64,000 bases of DNA from JAFAMB01 sp963775805 (GTDB taxonomy: Bacteria > Verrucomicrobiota > Verrucomicrobiia > Chthoniobacterales > JAFAMB01): contig CAVZKG010000003.1 in assembly GCA_963775805.1 (NCBI GenBank), forward strand, positions 1 to 64,000. The letters run 5' to 3'. A program made the position numbers and the translations under genes. The notes beneath the pieces are model-generated. The model made no database searches. It was not told where the DNA came from and saw nothing but the letters and a program-made list of their open reading frames with translations. This document shows positions 41,404-50,309 of the stretch, piece after piece (the stretch's first letter is position 1; each line of letters begins with the position of its first letter).

Positions 41404-42462
41404 TCACCCGTCTGTAACAACCCTGCTGGTGAGATATCTCAGCGGCCCCGCGTTGAATCTCAAAACGCGCAGAAATTGGTCGGCGATCCTGGGATGCAAT
41501 ACCGCCAGCCTGGCGATTTGATTCACCCAGAGGCGATGACGATACACCTTTTTGTGTTGTTCTGAGTAATGATAAGCCGGATCCGAAGAATCGGCCGCGG
41601 CAGCACAAATGGAATCGGCGGCAAACGTACCGCTTTGCAACGCGTAAAGAATTCCTTCCCCGGTCAACGGTTCCACTACCCGGCTGGCGTCACCAATATA
41701 CAACATGTTTCGGCGCCGTGATCGAATCGGCGACCGGCTCATTGGGGTGATCGATTGCCAGCGCTGATCGAGGCGAAGGCCGAACTTCTCCGCCGCTTCA
41801 ATGCGGGAACGCTCGATCTCTCCTGGACGACTCACAAGGCAAAGGTTGCCCGTTCCCTGGCCAATCGTTGCAAATCCGAGATAGCCGTGACGACACAGCT
41901 GCAAACTAACGTGCGCCTCCGATTCAATCGAAAAATGGGTCTGCAACGCAACGCGATCTGTTTGTGTTCGTGGAAAATCCGACAATAGGCGGGCAACTGA
42001 AGAGTTTCGCCCATCTGCCGCAACAAGAAACCGGGCATGAATCGTCTCACCATCGGCGGTGACGTTCCAACCATCTTCGATCTTCGTGACAGGATTCCCG
42101 AACCGGACTTCCGCACCGGCAGAGATCGCGTGATGGATAAGAGCATCATCGAGGACTTTTCTTCGAATCCCTCGCTCTCCTCTGGGTTGGTCGGGGAGCA
42201 TGAATCGAATCGAACGGCCGCTCATATCGACGAAACTGACCCAGCGCAATTTAGACGATGGAAGTTGATCGACCAGATCAGAGACACCAAGTCGATCCAA
42301 AATCTTCCAGGCACCCGGGTTTAAACAGTCGCCACAAACTTTCTCGCGCGGGAACTGAACCCGCTCAAGGACAAGGGTCGACAGACCGCCCCGAGCAGTC
42401 AGAATCGCCGCGGCGGCGCCCGCTGGTCCGGCACCGACGATCACGACGTCATAAGACTTCAT
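41404..42462 (-). CDS. FAD-dependent geranylgeranyl-reductase-family oxidoreductase
   Basis: 352 residues. FAD loop YDVVIVGAGPAGAAAAILTARG, then LVLERVQFPREKVCGDCLNP (the PxxKxCGxxL hallmark of geranylgeranyl reductases), VAADGRNSSVARLL, and the second FAD motif MLYIGDASRVVEPLTGEGI. Members reduce isoprenoid double bonds or halogenate/oxidise. Its ATG overlaps the hemW stop (ATGA), and a squalene/phytoene synthase gene lies 2.3 kb away, so an isoprenoid substrate is plausible but unproven. Confidence 0.87.
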   Translation of the reverse strand: MKSYDVVIVGAGPAGAAAAILTARGGLSTLVLERVQFPREKVCGDCLNPGAWKILDRLGVSDLVDQLPSSKLRWVSFVDMSGRSIRFMLPDQPRGERGIRRKVLDDALIHHAISAGAEVRFGNPVTKIEDGWNVTADGETIHARFLVAADGRNSSVARLLSDFPRTQTDRVALQTHFSIESEAHVSLQLCRHGYLGFATIGQGTGNLCLVSRPGEIERSRIEAAEKFGLRLDQRWQSITPMSRSPIRSRRRNMLYIGDASRVVEPLTGEGILYALQSGTFAADSICAAAADSSDPAYHYSEQHKKVYRHRLWVNQIARLAVLHPRIADQFLRVLRFNAGPLRYLTSRVVTDG

Positions 42463-43592
42463 ACGAACAGCTCTGCGATGGAGTCTGCAACCATTCGCCC
42501 CTTCGCCGTCAAACGGACTCGCGCATTCTCGGACTCAAGGTACCCAGCGCGCCGAAGCGCATCCAATTCACTGGTCCAGGAGTCCATCGTTGTCTCCGCG
42601 ACCCCGACCGACGTGCGCAGTCCAAATGCGATCGTCTCCGCCGTTCGGATTTGAGGAGTGACCTGTTCCTGGAAGCTAATCGGCTCGACGCCTGCTTGCA
42701 GTTGCTGCACATAGCGATCCGTATCCGGCGTGTTCTGCCAACGCCTCGTTCCGATCGTCGAGAAAGCGCTCGGACCAAGCCCGAGGTAATCGAATGCCCG
42801 CCAATAGGCAAGATTGTGCAAACACTCTCGTCCTGGCCTGGAGTAGTTCGAAATCTCGTATTGATCGTACCCTGCATTCGAAAGAACGCTCATAGCCAGG
42901 TCGAAGAATTTGGCATCCTGCTCCGTGTCTTGTTTGAATTCGCCTCGCTGATGCCTGCGAAAGAATTCAGTGTCTTCTTCGTAGGTCAGGCAGTAAGCAG
43001 AAATATGTTCGGGAACGAGTCTCACCGTTTTCATCAGGCTTTGTTCCCAAGACTCCAAAGTCTGCCCTGGTATTCCAAATATCAGGTCCAGATTTAAATT
43101 TATGAACCCGGCCTCCCGCAGGATTTGGAAAGAACGCTCCGCTTGCTCCGCCGAATGAACGCGTCCGAGCCTTTTGAGCATTTCAGGGTCCCACGATTGA
43201 ACGCCCATGCTGATCCTGTTGACTCCGTAGTCGCGCAACATCCTGGCTTTCTCGAGCGAAACCGTTGCCGGGTTCATCTCCAGAGTCCACTCAATCACAT
43301 CGGACAGGTCGAGTAGCCGATGAAGCCCGTTAAACAAGTAGGCCAACTGCTTGACGGAAAGCGCCGAAGGCGTGCCTCCGCCGAAAAAGACCGTTTGAAT
43401 CCGCCGCCGAGGAATGGCGCTCAGGCGCCGTTCCAGATCAATCAGGAGAGAATCGAGAAACGCCTGCGTCTTATTTCGATCCGATGCCTCTTTGTAGAAG
43501 CTGCAGTACGGGCACACCTTCGGACAAAACGGAATGTGGACATAGAGATGGTGAAGCTCCCCGATCTCCTCAATTCCGTTTTCGATTTGCAT
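42459..43592 (-). CDS. hemW: HemW-like radical SAM protein
   Basis: 377 residues from ATG 43592; further upstream codons are not conserved. Radical-SAM cluster in HIPFCPKVCPYCSFYK (C-x3-C-x2-C). Family blocks: FFGGGTPSALSVKQL, TLEMNPATVSLEKARMLRDYGVNRISMGVQSWDPEML, LDLIFGIPGQTLESWEQSL, YEISNYSRPGRECLHNLAYW, FLGLGPSAFS-like YLGLGPSAFS. The extra Cys of HemW (CSFYK rather than CDF) fits heme chaperones. It was long annotated as oxygen-independent coproporphyrinogen oxidase. Overlaps the FAD reductase gene. Confidence 0.92.
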   Translation of the reverse strand: MQIENGIEEIGELHHLYVHIPFCPKVCPYCSFYKEASDRNKTQAFLDSLLIDLERRLSAIPRRRIQTVFFGGGTPSALSVKQLAYLFNGLHRLLDLSDVIEWTLEMNPATVSLEKARMLRDYGVNRISMGVQSWDPEMLKRLGRVHSAEQAERSFQILREAGFINLNLDLIFGIPGQTLESWEQSLMKTVRLVPEHISAYCLTYEEDTEFFRRHQRGEFKQDTEQDAKFFDLAMSVLSNAGYDQYEISNYSRPGRECLHNLAYWRAFDYLGLGPSAFSTIGTRRWQNTPDTDRYVQQLQAGVEPISFQEQVTPQIRTAETIAFGLRTSVGVAETTMDSWTSELDALRRAGYLESENARVRLTAKGRMVADSIAELFV

Positions 43593-43615
43593 AAACGTGA
43601 CTATAATCCACCCTC

Positions 43616-44737
43616 GTGTTCCGAGTCGTTGTGACGTTATTGATTTGCGGGTTCGTTTCCAGTGCGAACTGGTGCCGGGCCCAACAACCGCAGACGTCCC
43701 AACCTGCCGCCGATGCGCAACCAAACCCGGTTGCGGCGCGGTCCTATGTATATCGCACCTCGAGCTCGGATGCCATTTCCGACTTCGAGCCCAACCCTTC
43801 CGTCGTGCACCGGATGGTCGATGAACTTGTGATGGCTGCGACCAACGAATCGACGGTTGCATCGGCTTGGGGGTCGCTCGTGAAACCTTCCGATGTGGTT
43901 GGCATCAAAGTGAGCGCCAGCGGTGCTCCGCTTTTCGGCACCCACCCCGCCGTCGTGAACGCAATCGTCGACGGGCTTGCAGCGGCGGGTGTCCCTCCGC
44001 AAAACATCGTGGTTTGGGACCGGGACGCTGATCTTTTAAAGGCTGCCGGATTTCGTGCGAGGAATGGGGGCTACCGCCTCATGTGGACCGAGAACAACTA
44101 CGATGCGAAGGCTGTGATCACCTCCCCGATCAGTGGAAAATTAATCTATGGAGACGTGCTTTTCGTGGGCAGAGGTCCTGATCTGTTTCACGACCAGACG
44201 AGAAACTCCACACCGGAACCAGGTCGAAAGCGGCCGCGGGTCCTGGACAATCTCAGTGACCAAAGCCATTTGAGCAACGTCCTGATGCACGTCGTCACGA
44301 AGATCATCAACGTTCCCGTGCTTTCCGACAATGTTTACTGCGGTCTGTCTGGAGCGTTGTTTAACATGACAATCCCGAACATGGACAACTGGCGTCGGCT
44401 CGTTGAGGACCCTGTGAATGGAGACCCTACGATTCCTGAAGCGTACTCAGATCCGAGAATCGGAGACAAAGTTGTATTTCAGCTCATGGATAGTCTCGTC
44501 GCACTCTACGCAGGCGGACCAACCGGAGACGCGAACTATTCGGTTCAGGACGGAGCATTGTACGCAAGCAAAGACCCGGTTGCCATCGATGCAATTGCAC
44601 TTAGGCGAATCGATGCATGGAGGAGCGCCGCTCAACTGGAGCCTGCGTCAAAAACGGCGAAATATCTCCAGAGTGCTTTCACTTACGGACTGGGAAACGC
44701 CGACATGAGCAAGATCGAGGTCGTCAATGTCCGTTGA
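43616..44737 (+). CDS. exported DUF362-domain protein
   Basis: 373 residues from GTG 43616, 23 bases from the divergent hemW start. Signal peptide about 1-23 (VVVTLLICGFVSSANWCRAQ). DUF362 blocks: VKPSDVVGIKVSASGAPLFG, AAGVPPQNIVVWDRD, NVLMHVVTKIINVPVLSDN and SKDPVAIDAIALRRID. The domain occurs in exported or iron-sulfur proteins of uncertain function; no Cys-rich ferredoxin part is present here. It overlaps the next gene by 11 bases, so the two are coupled. Confidence 0.8.
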   Translation: MFRVVVTLLICGFVSSANWCRAQQPQTSQPAADAQPNPVAARSYVYRTSSSDAISDFEPNPSVVHRMVDELVMAATNESTVASAWGSLVKPSDVVGIKVSASGAPLFGTHPAVVNAIVDGLAAAGVPPQNIVVWDRDADLLKAAGFRARNGGYRLMWTENNYDAKAVITSPISGKLIYGDVLFVGRGPDLFHDQTRNSTPEPGRKRPRVLDNLSDQSHLSNVLMHVVTKIINVPVLSDNVYCGLSGALFNMTIPNMDNWRRLVEDPVNGDPTIPEAYSDPRIGDKVVFQLMDSLVALYAGGPTGDANYSVQDGALYASKDPVAIDAIALRRIDAWRSAAQLEPASKTAKYLQSAFTYGLGNADMSKIEVVNVR

Positions 44738-45692
44738 CCTCGAACTGCTCGCCATCCTGAAAGAAGTATCCCGATCGTTTTATATCAGCGTTCGATTTCT
44801 TCCCATCCGAATCCGAATGACAATTGCGCTGGCTTACCTACTGGCGCGGGCATCCGACACGATCGCGGACACGAATCAGTTGCCCGCAACGGAACGACTG
44901 ACTGCGCTCCAACAGTTTGCCCAGACACTCACAGCAACCTCCACCAAAGATCAATTGAATCTCGTCGCTTGTCTGGCGAAACAGCCGGACGGGCCCGAGA
45001 AATTGCTATTGGCTAATATTGATCGCGTTTTCGACGCCCTCTCAAAAATTCCACCATCTCATAAGGGTTTGGTGGACGAAGTTCTGAAAAAGATCATTCG
45101 CGGCCAGACACTCGATATCGAAAGGTTTGAATTGGCACCGGGCATCAAAGCTCTGCCGGACCGTGATTCGCTTGAAGAGTACACCTACCTTGTCGCCGGA
45201 TGTGTTGGAGAGTTCTGGACACAAGTCTGTTACCTTGCGTGGCCACGCTATGCGCGTTTGCCCGAAACCAAGATGCTGGAAGCAGGCAAAAAATTTGGCC
45301 AGGGGCTACAACTCATTAACATTCTGCGAGATTTCACCGTTGATCTCCAGGCAGGGCGCTGTTACCTGCCGATCACTGATCCGACCGCGATTGCGACCGA
45401 TCCTGATCTCGCGCGTCCAGAGTGGGAACAATGGCGCCATCGCGCTCACGGCTACCTTCAAGAAGGTTGGAACTACGTACAAGCCGTGCACCCGTTCCGA
45501 GTGCGCTTTGCGTGCGCAATGCCGATCCTAATCGGAGTGCGAACACTCCAATTGTTGGGCGATTCCGATGCAATTCGACCGGGAATCAAAGTCTCCCGTC
45601 GCGAAGTGAAAGGGATGATGATCTGGGCTGCCGGCATCGCTCTGTTCCGGTTTCTCGAGCCGATCGCCCACCGGAAATTCTTCCGTTGCTGA
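44727..45692 (+). CDS. squalene/phytoene synthase-family protein (321 aa)
   Basis: Head-to-head prenyl synthase. First Asp-rich motif in LLARASDTIADTNQL (D-x3-D), second in LQLINILRDFTVDLQAGRCYLP; SRSFYISVRFLPIRIR is the usual N-terminal signature. No transmembrane tail, so a bacterial hopanoid (HpnC/HpnD-like) or carotenoid enzyme. Product not decidable from sequence. Coupled to the DUF362 gene; the FAD reductase and hemW are divergent neighbours. Confidence 0.88.
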   Translation: MSVDLELLAILKEVSRSFYISVRFLPIRIRMTIALAYLLARASDTIADTNQLPATERLTALQQFAQTLTATSTKDQLNLVACLAKQPDGPEKLLLANIDRVFDALSKIPPSHKGLVDEVLKKIIRGQTLDIERFELAPGIKALPDRDSLEEYTYLVAGCVGEFWTQVCYLAWPRYARLPETKMLEAGKKFGQGLQLINILRDFTVDLQAGRCYLPITDPTAIATDPDLARPEWEQWRHRAHGYLQEGWNYVQAVHPFRVRFACAMPILIGVRTLQLLGDSDAIRPGIKVSRREVKGMMIWAAGIALFRFLEPIAHRKFFRC

Positions 45693-45742
45693 GGCGATGA
45701 CCGGCGCATCGTAAAGTTTTGCTGCAGCGCGCGCTCGCGAGA

Positions 45743-46885
45743 TCACTTCACCCCGAGAACGGTGACGGCGGTCAGAAAATCAATTGCTCGCTGCAGTGTG
45801 AGGTCTTTCAGCCGTTGGACTCGCGGCTTGCCATTCGGATGATCCGCTTCATACGCATCCAGGTCCGGATTTTTTCCCGCGACCAGGGCAGCCTCATTCG
45901 TGTGAGGGCGTTCCTCGTCAAATAGGTAATTGGAAATACCACTCTCATCCGAAAGCATTAATACAGAGTCCTGCTGTTGCTTTGGAAATGTCACTCGAAT
46001 ATCTGGAATAAGCCCTCCCGGAAAGATGGGTGATGCACCCGGAACCACGACTTCTTTCACGGCTAAAGTCAAAACGAGTTGATTCCCGATGTCGTATTGG
46101 GCGAACTCGACCGCGCGCCCGGACGTCTGCTGACCGATAACGAGGGCGTGCACTTGAGCGCGCAGGACGGCGGCAATTGTCTCTGCAGTGCCCGCATTGT
46201 CCTGACTCACTAACACCGCCAAGGGTCCGCTGAATAGCGGATCTGTGGATGAGCTGAACGCCTGGCTCTGCCCACTCTTGGGTTCGACAAGCTTAAATAA
46301 GACACTGCCCTTCGGAACGAAGCGACCCAAAATGTGTACAGCAAGATCAAAATCGCTCCCAGCCGGCATCGTTCGAAGATCGAGAATCAGACCCTGCACT
46401 CCATGGTCATGAAAGCCATTTATCGTTGCGTCCAGCTGTGGAAGACCGCTTTCGGCGATACTCCCAAGCCGGATATAACCAAACTGGGACTCAATGAGAT
46501 CAGACTTAAATGGACGGACGGCGGCGGGTTGTTCGGCCTGCGCCTTTGTCTCCAACATGGCACCGGGTCCAATGCGGGCGAGGAGCCCTACGACCGCGGC
46601 CTCGTTTAATTCCTGTGTGCTAAGCGCATTCGCATCGACGTACTTCGAACGCAGCTTGTCGATGATTTGTTGCAGGCCGCTTTGGTCGAGGTGCCCCAAC
46701 AGTTCAAGAACCGAGTTTGACGCAACATTTGCGTTCGGAGTCGTGCTCGGAGAGGGCGTCGGCGTCGCAACCGCTGTGGGGGAAGCGATCGGGCTCACAG
46801 AAGGCGTCGGCACTGGCGACTGTTGGCCCTTTGTAAGCTGGGCGGCGCCAAGTATCAGGAACCAAATGGAAATGTGTTTGTACAT
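45743..46885 (-). CDS. S41-like protease homologue with lost catalytic residues
   Basis: Signal peptide 1-20, a Pro/Ser/Thr-rich linker 21-58, a short helical part 59-120, then an S41 fold (FGYIRLGSIAESGLPQLDAT, GLILDLRTMPAGSDFDLAVH, PLAVLVSQDNAGTAETIAAVLR, HALVIGQQTSGRAVEFAQY, GLIPDIRVTFP). The catalytic Ser in the usual SASAS-E segment is replaced (NAGTAE, Gly232 in its place), and the Lys of T-x-GKG is Arg257. No PDZ domain is seen. It probably binds rather than cuts. Its start lies 19 bases after the purD stop. Confidence 0.75.
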   Translation of the reverse strand: MYKHISIWFLILGAAQLTKGQQSPVPTPSVSPIASPTAVATPTPSPSTTPNANVASNSVLELLGHLDQSGLQQIIDKLRSKYVDANALSTQELNEAAVVGLLARIGPGAMLETKAQAEQPAAVRPFKSDLIESQFGYIRLGSIAESGLPQLDATINGFHDHGVQGLILDLRTMPAGSDFDLAVHILGRFVPKGSVLFKLVEPKSGQSQAFSSSTDPLFSGPLAVLVSQDNAGTAETIAAVLRAQVHALVIGQQTSGRAVEFAQYDIGNQLVLTLAVKEVVVPGASPIFPGGLIPDIRVTFPKQQQDSVLMLSDESGISNYLFDEERPHTNEAALVAGKNPDLDAYEADHPNGKPRVQRLKDLTLQRAIDFLTAVTVLGVK

Positions 46886-46903
46886 CCGGACGATGGATTT
46901 TTT

Positions 46904-48160
46904 TTACAGTGACCCAATGTCACTGCGGAAATAGCTTCCGTCGAATTTGATCTTCTCTACCCCGTCGTAGGCGAGCCGCTTTGCAGTTGAAAGAGTGTCA
47001 CTAAGCGCGCTAACCCCGAGAACACGGCCGCCGGAAGTCACCACTCCGTGATTGGTAGCCCGTGTCCCTGCGTGGAATACAGCAACGCCCGGCATTTGAT
47101 CGACCTGATCCAGTCCGATGACCTTCTTGCCGGTTTCGTAGCTACCTGGGTAGCCGCCTGAAGCCATCACAACGCACACGGCCGGCCGTTCATCCCATCG
47201 AGCGACTGCCCCTGCAAGATTTCCGGTAATCGTCGATTCGAAAAGGTCAACTATATCGCTCTGCAGGCGGGGCATTAAAACTTGGGTCTCCGGATCGCCA
47301 AACCTGCAGTTGAATTCGAGTACACGCAGCCCCGCTTTGGTTAACATCAGTCCCGGAAACAATAGGCCGCGATATCGCAGGCCCTCCTCTCGAATTCCTT
47401 GTAGGAACGGCTCAAGCACCCTCTTTTTCACCTCTTCCAGCTGGAACCCGTCCAATCGTTGCGACGGGCTGAACGTCCCCATCCCCCCTGTGTTCGGTCC
47501 GCGATTCCCATCGTAGAGCTGCTTATGATCTTGAGCAGTCGGAAAAAGCAAGTACGACTGACCATCGACCAGGGCATGCACCGAACACTCGGCGCCGGAA
47601 AGAAACTCCTCGATAACGACTTTTCGTCCGGCATCGCCGAAACGCCGCTGCACCATCATTTCGTCGATAGCCGCTTCGGCTTCCTGACGGTCCTGGACAA
47701 TCACAACTCCCTTCCCAAGCGCAAGTCCATCCGCTTTCACCACAAGCGGATAACCAAACTCTCCAAGCGCTGCGATCGCGCGCTCTGCGGAGTCGAACTC
47801 ACCAAATCGGGCGGTCGGAATCCCGTGCCGTACCATGAACCGTTTTGCAAAACTCTTTGACCACTCCAATTGCGCCGCCTCTCGACTCGGTCCGAATATC
47901 GGGAGTTCCTCCTTCTCAAAAAGATCCACGATTCCAGCCGCAAGAATATCGTCCGGACCGACAACCGTCAGGTCTATGGATTCCTTTTTCGCGAAATCCA
48001 GAAGCCGTTCGAGTTCAGAAGCTTTAATGTCGACATTTTGACCGATCTTCGCCGTCCCCGCATTTCCGGGAGCGATATAAACCTTTTTAACCCTTGGGGA
48101 TTGTCTCAGTTTCCACGCAAGCGCATGTTCGCGACCGCCGCTGCCGATCACTAAAACTTT
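46904..48160 (-). CDS. purD: phosphoribosylamine--glycine ligase (GAR synthetase)
   Basis: Purine synthesis step 2. 418 residues from MKVLVIGSGGREHALAWKL. ATP-grasp blocks: DLTVVGPDDILAAGIVD, SKSFAKRFMVRHGIPTARF, GYPLVVKADGLALGKGVVIV, VIEEFLSGAECSVHALVDG, GNRGPNTGGMGTFSP, EFNCRFGDPETQVLMPRL. A 7-bp hairpin (46907-46925) overlaps the last codons. It is downstream of the MBL-like lipoprotein gene on the same strand (13-base gap). Confidence 0.97.
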   Translation of the reverse strand, partial: KVLVIGSGGREHALAWKLRQSPRVKKVYIAPGNAGTAKIGQNVDIKASELERLLDFAKKESIDLTVVGPDDILAAGIVDLFEKEELPIFGPSREAAQLEWSKSFAKRFMVRHGIPTARFGEFDSAERAIAALGEFGYPLVVKADGLALGKGVVIVQDRQEAEAAIDEMMVQRRFGDAGRKVVIEEFLSGAECSVHALVDGQSYLLFPTAQDHKQLYDGNRGPNTGGMGTFSPSQRLDGFQLEEVKKRVLEPFLQGIREEGLRYRGLLFPGLMLTKAGLRVLEFNCRFGDPETQVLMPRLQSDIVDLFESTITGNLAGAVARWDERPAVCVVMASGGYPGSYETGKKVIGLDQVDQMPGVAVFHAGTRATNHGVVTSGGRVLGVSALSDTLSTAKRLAYDGVEKIKFDGSYFRSDIGSL

Positions 48161-48173
48161 CATGACGTACGTT

Positions 48174-48935
48174 TCAACGCACGGAAGGAACAAAAACAGT
48201 CGTTATCTCGGGCAACTGCGCAACTGTAAGCGTAAACCGGTTTCCCCGGATGCGAACCACGTGCGGTTGATGGGAGAGCCACGCGTCGAGGCCGCCAAGC
48301 GGCACTTTCGAGGAATAACCCGTCGAATACATCATCGGGACAATGATCCGTGGACGAAGCCTATCAACCGTCTGGCGACGTTTCTCCTCAGTGAAATCCT
48401 GGGGACCACCGACCGGCAAAAAAAGGACATCCACACGCCCAATATTCAGCGCTTCAGAAGGGGTGACCGCATCCTCGATGGCGCCCAGATCACAGAATCG
48501 AATCCCATCCATCGACCAGGTGTAGGCAACATTCAGTTTGGCGTTTGCGGAGAGGCTTTCCGAACTTGTCTGAATGCCGCGAACGAGAACTCCGCTTGCT
48601 CGATTTACCCCGCTAGCCATCGAACTTCGGAATATGATGGGCGAGCCGCTCGCAAGGTCCGTGTAATTCGCGGTGTCGTCTTCATGGGTGACAAGGACGA
48701 CATCGGCGGGAACAGTGCCTGGTTTTACCGGGTAATTGAGCGTTTGAGGGTTGAATGGATCCGTTAGGAAACTTAGGCCAATCGAGGAGGAGACCCTAAA
48801 ACAGCCGTGACCGAGCCATTCGATTGTCGCCTCACGCGGTCCCGTGTATGCCGGTTCCTCAGCATGATGCTTGTGTCGTGATCCGCAGCCGACAAGAAGG
48901 AGAATGGCTAGCAGAAGGGGAGTAATTCGATGCAT
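48174..48935 (-). CDS. MBL-fold-like lipoprotein without metal-binding motif
   Basis: 253 residues from MHRITPLLLAILLLVGCGS; the LLVGC lipobox marks Cys17 as the lipidated residue. The rest follows UlaG-like metallo-beta-lactamase proteins (TIEWLGHGCFRVSS, GLSFLTDPFNPQ, ADVVLVTHEDD, VDVLFLPVGG, RPRIIVPMMY). The HxHxDH metal motif reads H84-E-D-D-T-A, so three of four ligands are missing and hydrolase activity is doubtful. It is attached to the outer or inner membrane. Upstream of purD. Confidence 0.7.
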   Translation of the reverse strand: MHRITPLLLAILLLVGCGSRHKHHAEEPAYTGPREATIEWLGHGCFRVSSSIGLSFLTDPFNPQTLNYPVKPGTVPADVVLVTHEDDTANYTDLASGSPIIFRSSMASGVNRASGVLVRGIQTSSESLSANAKLNVAYTWSMDGIRFCDLGAIEDAVTPSEALNIGRVDVLFLPVGGPQDFTEEKRRQTVDRLRPRIIVPMMYSTGYSSKVPLGGLDAWLSHQPHVVRIRGNRFTLTVAQLPEITTVFVPSVR

Positions 48936-49074
48936 TTTGAGGATAGAAGTATCTGAGATAAGACGCCAGAGTGACACATCGCGACCTAACCTTCAAGGAT
49001 GTGGATCGTCGGAACGGTTCGCCGTACGTTCGGCGGCAATGTCTGCCAAGGACTCCGACTTCGCCGGTTGCGGG

Positions 49075-49878
49075 CTAGCTCCAGAAATGCCGCAAGGCAA
49101 ATATCGTTTCACCATTGGCATTCCAAAGGAACGAATCCGCGATAGCTCGAGTGACATATTTCTTTGCCACTCCGATCGCCGCCCTTAACGGGAGATCGAG
49201 AGCCATATTCGCGGCAATCGCTGCCGACAATGTACAGCCAGTCCCATGTGTCGGTATGCCATGGCGGAATGGCTCCGAAAATTCATGCAGACCCATTGAG
49301 TCGACGAGAATATCCAAAGCAAATCCAGTTTGTAGATGTCCCCCCTTGACCAGAAACGGAACGCCGTACTGGTCATACAGTCTCCGGGCTGCTTCGCGCA
49401 TTTTGTCCAGAGAATCCACTTGCTCACCAAGGATCACAGAAACCTCATCCAGATTAGGCGTGACGACACCGGCTATCGGAAATAACCGGGTCTTGTAACA
49501 CTCGATTGCATCCGGCAGAACAAGCGCATGGCCAGCTGTGGCGACCATCACAGGATCAACAACTAGAAACGGGCGGCGAGCCTGCGGAATCGCCTCATAA
49601 GCCTCAAAGACGAGATCGATGTTCTTGTGACTGTAGAGCATGCCAGTCTTGATCACTTTGACCGGCAACCAACTCAGACTAAGAGCGATCTGGTCTTGAA
49701 CGACATCAGGGTCGACAGCCTGGATCGAGAGCACTGTTCCCGGGGCCTCAGCAACAATGCAGGTGACAACTGTCTGGCCGAAGACTTTGAAATGAGTAAA
49801 GGTTTTCAGGTCAGCCTGAATACCGGCGCCACCCGAATTGTCCGAACCTGCGATCGTCACTGCTACCGGTGTTTCCAT
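49075..49878 (-). CDS. thiD: hydroxymethylpyrimidine/phosphomethylpyrimidine kinase
   Basis: Thiamine pyrimidine branch; phosphorylates HMP and HMP-P. 267 residues. Ribokinase-like motifs: VAVTIAGSDNSGGAGIQADL at the start, VVDPVMVATAGHAL, VTPNLDEVSVILG, PFLVKGGHL and the anion hole/catalytic THGTGCTLSAAIAANMA. The protein is a stand-alone kinase without a ThiE domain. Divergent from apaG. Confidence 0.95.
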   Translation of the reverse strand: METPVAVTIAGSDNSGGAGIQADLKTFTHFKVFGQTVVTCIVAEAPGTVLSIQAVDPDVVQDQIALSLSWLPVKVIKTGMLYSHKNIDLVFEAYEAIPQARRPFLVVDPVMVATAGHALVLPDAIECYKTRLFPIAGVVTPNLDEVSVILGEQVDSLDKMREAARRLYDQYGVPFLVKGGHLQTGFALDILVDSMGLHEFSEPFRHGIPTHGTGCTLSAAIAANMALDLPLRAAIGVAKKYVTRAIADSFLWNANGETIFALRHFWS

Positions 49879-49922
49879 CGTGTGAGACTTTTCATGTGAG
49901 TTGACCGATATATAGTAGCCGG

Positions 49923-50309
49923 GTGAGCTCCGCTTTCCGCGAACTGGCCGATCTCCGAGTAATCATCGACAAAATCGTCTTTATGCCGGCGCTCGAGGCG
50001 CCACCAGACAGACCATACCCATTCCGATACTTTATTACGATCGACAACCAATCGTCCGAAACTGTCACGATCCGAGGTCGGAAATGGGTCATAAGCGATC
50101 AGGCAGGCGAGAAGATCGTCGTCGAGGGAGACGGAGTCGTCGGTGAGTTTCCGCATTTGCGACCTGGGCAACAATTTTCGTATAACAGTTATCACGTGAT
50201 CGGATCCAATAGCGTGGCTGAAGGGGCATTTATCGGACTGACAGACGAAGGAGAACCCTTTGTCGTACGAATCCCACGATTCAAAATGGATTTACCGGTG
50301 CCTCTCTAG
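49923..50309 (+). CDS. apaG: ApaG-domain protein
   Basis: 128 residues, one DUF525 beta-sandwich: FRYFITIDNQSSETVTIRGR, VEGDGVVGEFPHLRPGQQFS, YNSYHVIGSNSVAEGAFIG. The start is GTG 49923. ApaG binds pyrophosphate-containing ligands and is linked to Ap4A and magnesium phenotypes. Its stop overlaps the end of the convergent cyclo-ligase gene by 4 bases. Confidence 0.92.
   Translation: MSSAFRELADLRVIIDKIVFMPALEAPPDRPYPFRYFITIDNQSSETVTIRGRKWVISDQAGEKIVVEGDGVVGEFPHLRPGQQFSYNSYHVIGSNSVAEGAFIGLTDEGEPFVVRIPRFKMDLPVPL

Noticed and set aside
42258..43097. 279-residue plus-strand frame over the FAD reductase/hemW junction
   Set aside because: Arg/Ser-rich antisense frame; both minus-strand genes have full motifs.
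46907..46925. Intrinsic terminator after purD
   Set aside because: The 7-bp hairpin is not followed by a T-run on the purD strand; the T-run lies on the wrong side.
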